This document shows, piece by piece, positions 40,568-42,893 of a DNA stretch of 42,893 nt (positions are counted from its first letter, which is position 1; each line of letters starts with the position of its first letter). The position numbers were made by a program, and so were the translations under genes. The notes beneath the pieces were generated by a model that saw nothing but the letters and a program-made list of their open reading frames with translations, had not been told where the DNA came from and ran no database searches. Source of the DNA: Halorubrum sp. GN11_10-6_MGM (GTDB lineage Archaea; Halobacteriota; Halobacteria; Halobacteriales; Haloferacaceae); the NCBI RefSeq assembly GCF_005435165.1, contig NZ_SGUC01000026.1, positions 1-42,893 on the forward strand, given 5' to 3'.

Positions 40568-41647
40568 CTAGAACTCGTCCTCGAACACGAACGTCCCGTC
40601 CCGCTGGACGACCTCGCCGTCGACCTCGATGACGGAGTCCTCGCTCATGTCGACGATCATGTCGACGTGTTCGGCGGACTCGTTGACCTCGTTGTCTCCC
40701 CCCACCGTCTCCGGGTACGCCGAGCCGACGGCCATGTGAACGGTGTCGCCCATCTTCTCGTCGAACAGCATGTTGTAGGTGAACCGGTCGATCTGGCGGT
40801 TCATCCCGATACCCAGTTCGCCGAGGCGCCGGGAGCCCTCGTCGGTGTCGAGGATACCGGAGAGGAGGTCCTCGTTGCGCTCGGCGGAGTGGGAGACGAC
40901 CTCGCCGTCCTCGAACCGCAGCCGGACGCCGTCGATCTCGCGGCCGTAGCGGTACAGCGGGAGATCGAAGTGGACCTCGCCGTCGACGCCGTCTCGCGTG
41001 GGCGCCGTGAACACCTCGCCGCCGGGGAGGTTCGCCTCGCCGTAATCGTTGAGCGTCGAGTTGCCCGAGACGTCGAGCGCGAGGTCGGTCTCCTCGCCGG
41101 ACTTGATGCGAACCTCGTCGGCGTCGTCGAGGATCTCGACCATGTTCGACTGGAACTCCCGCTGTTCGTCCCAGTCGAGCGAGACGGCGTCCCAGACGAA
41201 GTTCTCGTAGGCCTCAGTGCTCATCCCGGCCAGCTGGGCGTGGCTCGCGGTCGGGTACTGCGTGAGACACCACGTCTTCGAGAGCCGCGTGCGCTTGACC
41301 TCCTCCATCGCGCGGTTGTACGCGGCGTTGGTCTCGGGGTCGACGTCGGCGTCCTCGGTGGCGTTCGCGCCGCCGCGCGCGATGACGAAGACGTCCGCCT
41401 CCTCGTAGAGGGCGCGCCGGTGGCCCGGCTCGGAAAAGTCGTCCGACGAGCGCTTGAACGCGCGCTGGGCGCGCTTCGAGTAGTTGAGGTAGACCGGGTT
41501 CGCTCCGCGGTCGCCGCAGACCTCGTGGAGCGCGACCGCGAGGTCCTCGGCCTCCTTGGGCATCTGGATGACCACGTCGTCGCCCGACTGGATGTCGGTC
41601 GAGTGGTCGGCGATGATCTCGGCGTGTTCGCGTACGCGTGCGTCCAT
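40568..41647 (-). CDS. M29-like (thermophilic) aminopeptidase
   Basis: The product is 359 aa, close to the M29 family length. It would be a cytoplasmic two-metal exopeptidase that trims peptides, perhaps those made by the proteasome. Recognisable stretches are VREHAEIIADHSTDIQSGDD, SKTWCLTQYPTASHAQLAGM, FDLPLYRYGREIDGVRLRFE and LGELGIGMNRQIDRFTYNML with a nearby HMAVGSAYPET. The metal ligands (Glu, His, Tyr, Asp in the C-terminal half) cannot be assigned with certainty by eye. The ATG at 41647 fits a TATA-like cggtaattcc (- strand, near 41673) 26 nt upstream. A fossil copy of its own 3' end lies downstream. Confidence 0.85.
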   Translation of the reverse strand: MDARVREHAEIIADHSTDIQSGDDVVIQMPKEAEDLAVALHEVCGDRGANPVYLNYSKRAQRAFKRSSDDFSEPGHRRALYEEADVFVIARGGANATEDADVDPETNAAYNRAMEEVKRTRLSKTWCLTQYPTASHAQLAGMSTEAYENFVWDAVSLDWDEQREFQSNMVEILDDADEVRIKSGEETDLALDVSGNSTLNDYGEANLPGGEVFTAPTRDGVDGEVHFDLPLYRYGREIDGVRLRFEDGEVVSHSAERNEDLLSGILDTDEGSRRLGELGIGMNRQIDRFTYNMLFDEKMGDTVHMAVGSAYPETVGGDNEVNESAEHVDMIVDMSEDSVIEVDGEVVQRDGTFVFEDEF

Positions 41648-41730
41648 GACTTCCCGATTTCGCGGCCGGGGAATTACCGCTTTTCCTTCCGGCCGCAACG
41701 CGTTTGCCCCGCCGTCGCGTACTTCCGGGT

Positions 41731-42717
41731 ATGTCCCGGCTCGCGTTCCGCGCGGCCGCGGCGGCCGTCGGCGTCGTCCTGCTCGCCGTCTACCTGACCG
41801 CGGCGCTGTTCGTCGCCGACCTGCTGCGCGCGGTCTGGGCCGCTCGCCCCGACCTCCCGGTCCTCCTCGCGCTGCTGGTCGCCGGCGCGCTCGGGTCGAC
41901 GTTCCTCAGCTACCGGCTCGGCACCGCCCAGATCCTCGCGAACTTGGAGGGCGACCGCGTCCCCCGAGAGTGCGCGCCGGACCTCCACCGGCGGATCGAC
42001 GCGCTCGCGGCGCGGATGGACCTCCCGCGCCCGGAACTGTACGTCACCGACGCTCGCGCGCCGAACGCGTTCGCAGTCGGCGGCGGAGCGGACGGCGGCG
42101 CGCTGGTGATCGACCGGTCGCTGTTCCGGCTGCTCTCCCCCCGGGAAGTCGAGGCGATCCTCGCGCACGAGTTGGCGCACCTGGAGGGCAACGACGGCTT
42201 CGCGATCGCGATGGCGGACGGGGTCGGCCGTTCGCTGGTCGGGATCGCGACGGTCGCGGCGCTGCCCGCCCTGCTCGCGCTGTCGGGGCTCGCCGGCGCC
42301 TCGGCGTGGATACGCGGGCGCCCCGGCGACCGCTCCGGCCCCTTCGCGCGGCTTCACCGAGCGCTCGCCGGGGGGTTGTTCGCGGGGTTCGTCCTCGCGA
42401 CGCTCGTCTCTCGGTCGCGCTCGCGCAAGCGAGAGTTCGCGGCCGACGACCGTGCGGCCGAGGTGACCGGCGATCCGATCGCGCTCGCCCGGGCGCTCCA
42501 CCGGATCGAGCGCGCGGCGGAGCCGACGTGGCCGTTCGCGCCGCTCTCGACGCAGAAGCGGACCGAGGACGCGGCCGAGCGCTGGCTGTCGACGCACCCC
42601 TCGACCGACGAGCGCGTCGAGCGCCTGCGGGAGAAGTCCGAGTCGCGGGGTCCGACGCGACGGATCCCGGCCGGGCCGTCGCGGTCCGCCGCCCAAAAGG
42701 GGCGCTCGTTGCGGTGA
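41731..42717 (+). CDS. HtpX-like M48 membrane metalloprotease
   Basis: The product is 328 aa. Two N-terminal helices (LAFRAAAAAVGVVLLAVYLT; LLALLVAGALGSTF) anchor it, the zinc site is HELAH (146-150) and the third ligand is Glu235 in REFAADDRAAEVTGDP. Two further helices lie between (GIATVAALPALLALSGLAGA and LFAGFVLATLV). It degrades damaged membrane proteins. The C-terminal SSHPS-like motif LSTHPSTDERVERL is typical. The ATG at 41731 was chosen since the region upstream lacks homology and a TATA-like cgtttgcc lies about 28 nt upstream. It is divergent from the aminopeptidase gene and is followed by the third repeat copy. Confidence 0.9.
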   Translation: MSRLAFRAAAAAVGVVLLAVYLTAALFVADLLRAVWAARPDLPVLLALLVAGALGSTFLSYRLGTAQILANLEGDRVPRECAPDLHRRIDALAARMDLPRPELYVTDARAPNAFAVGGGADGGALVIDRSLFRLLSPREVEAILAHELAHLEGNDGFAIAMADGVGRSLVGIATVAALPALLALSGLAGASAWIRGRPGDRSGPFARLHRALAGGLFAGFVLATLVSRSRSRKREFAADDRAAEVTGDPIALARALHRIERAAEPTWPFAPLSTQKRTEDAAERWLSTHPSTDERVERLREKSESRGPTRRIPAGPSRSAAQKGRSLR

Positions 42718-42751
42718 ATGCGATCGAATCGACCATCGATCTAAACATCAT

Positions 42752-42893
42752 GCGGTGGCGCGTGCCTGCGAGCGGCCGCCGGTGGCGGCCGCGAGGAGCA
42801 CGCGCGAGGGAGTCGCGACCGCTTTTAAGCGGCCGCGACGAGGCTGGGGAGGCGTGAGGTGCCGTGCGGGGCGATGCGGGGGCGGGACTCGAA
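42752..42893. repeat. Structured intergenic repeat, copy 3 (cut by window end)
   Basis: The first 59 nt match copy 2 with four differences, three of them the whole loop of the hairpin at 42772-42780 / 42784-42792. A second small palindrome, ccgctt-tt-aagcgg, lies before the conserved gaggctggggaggcgtgag block (42840 onwards). The window ends at gcgggactcgaa, a point internal to the element in copies 1 and 2, so the copy continues outside. Confidence 0.88.

Noticed and set aside
1-42893. A circular plasmid or element, judged from similar ends
   Set aside because: The ends are related but not identical, and both are internal pieces of a dispersed repeat.
1-42893. CRISPR arrays, insertion sequences, transposases, integrases, rRNA or tRNA genes
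   Set aside because: No regularly spaced repeats, transposase or integrase motifs, or RNA gene signatures were found on reading through both strands.

Overview
The window is chromosomal DNA from a haloarchaeon, most likely Halorubrum or a close relative. The signs are very high GC with strong G/C bias at third codon positions, acidic proteins, TATA boxes 25-30 nt upstream of start codons with almost no 5' leader (leaderless transcripts, several starting at GTG), and haloarchaeal marker families: haloarchaeal NurA, a Htr-type transducer, DUF2240, HalX response regulator, amphi-Trp protein, PAN, pyruvoyl arginine decarboxylase and a DUF5811-like protein. Thirty-seven genes plus one short upstream ORF can be supported. 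One gene is broken by a frameshift. I saw no rRNA, tRNA, CRISPR array or insertion sequence.

Layout. 1-310: a structured repeat. 378-9765: nurA (-), an aerotaxis-like transducer (+), two small conserved genes (-), an MFS transporter (-), an NhaC antiporter (-), a NOG1-like GTPase (+) and a SIMPL-domain lipoprotein (-). 9826-13875: a channel-UspA fusion with a hyperacidic tail, a DUF389 membrane protein and a small membrane protein. 14120-19122: homoserine kinase, then a four-gene metal-uptake operon (binding protein, ATPase, permease, DtxR-like regulator) whose genes overlap by 4 nt. 19174-21469: a frameshifted HTTM protein diverging from a DCC thiol oxidoreductase. 21512-23833: thyA-folA, which overlap, and a YdjM-like membrane protein. 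23936-27339: a cassette of lower GC by eye, containing a metallophosphoesterase, a pentapeptide-repeat protein with a channel-like C-terminus and an unknown small protein. 27518-36912: an aminotransferase, an aldo-keto reductase, a large FAD/Fe-S oxidoreductase, a flippase, an aspartoacylase-like enzyme, a DUF5811-like protein and PdaD. 36993-37276: a second repeat copy. 37353-42717: PAN, a HalX response regulator preceded by a translationally coupled leader ORF, an amphi-Trp protein, a small membrane protein, an M29-like aminopeptidase and an HtpX-like protease. 42752-42893: a third repeat copy, cut by the window end.

How the genes fit together. Most of the window is core housekeeping: DNA repair, thymidylate and folate synthesis, threonine synthesis, polyamine/agmatine supply, proteasome and membrane proteolysis, and ion and metal homeostasis. 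The parts most worth a second look are the repeat family, whose hairpin arms carry a double compensatory change between copies, the 23.9-27.3 kb cassette, the HTTM frameshift in a G7 tract, the HalX leader ORF, and a fossil copy of the aminopeptidase 3' end.
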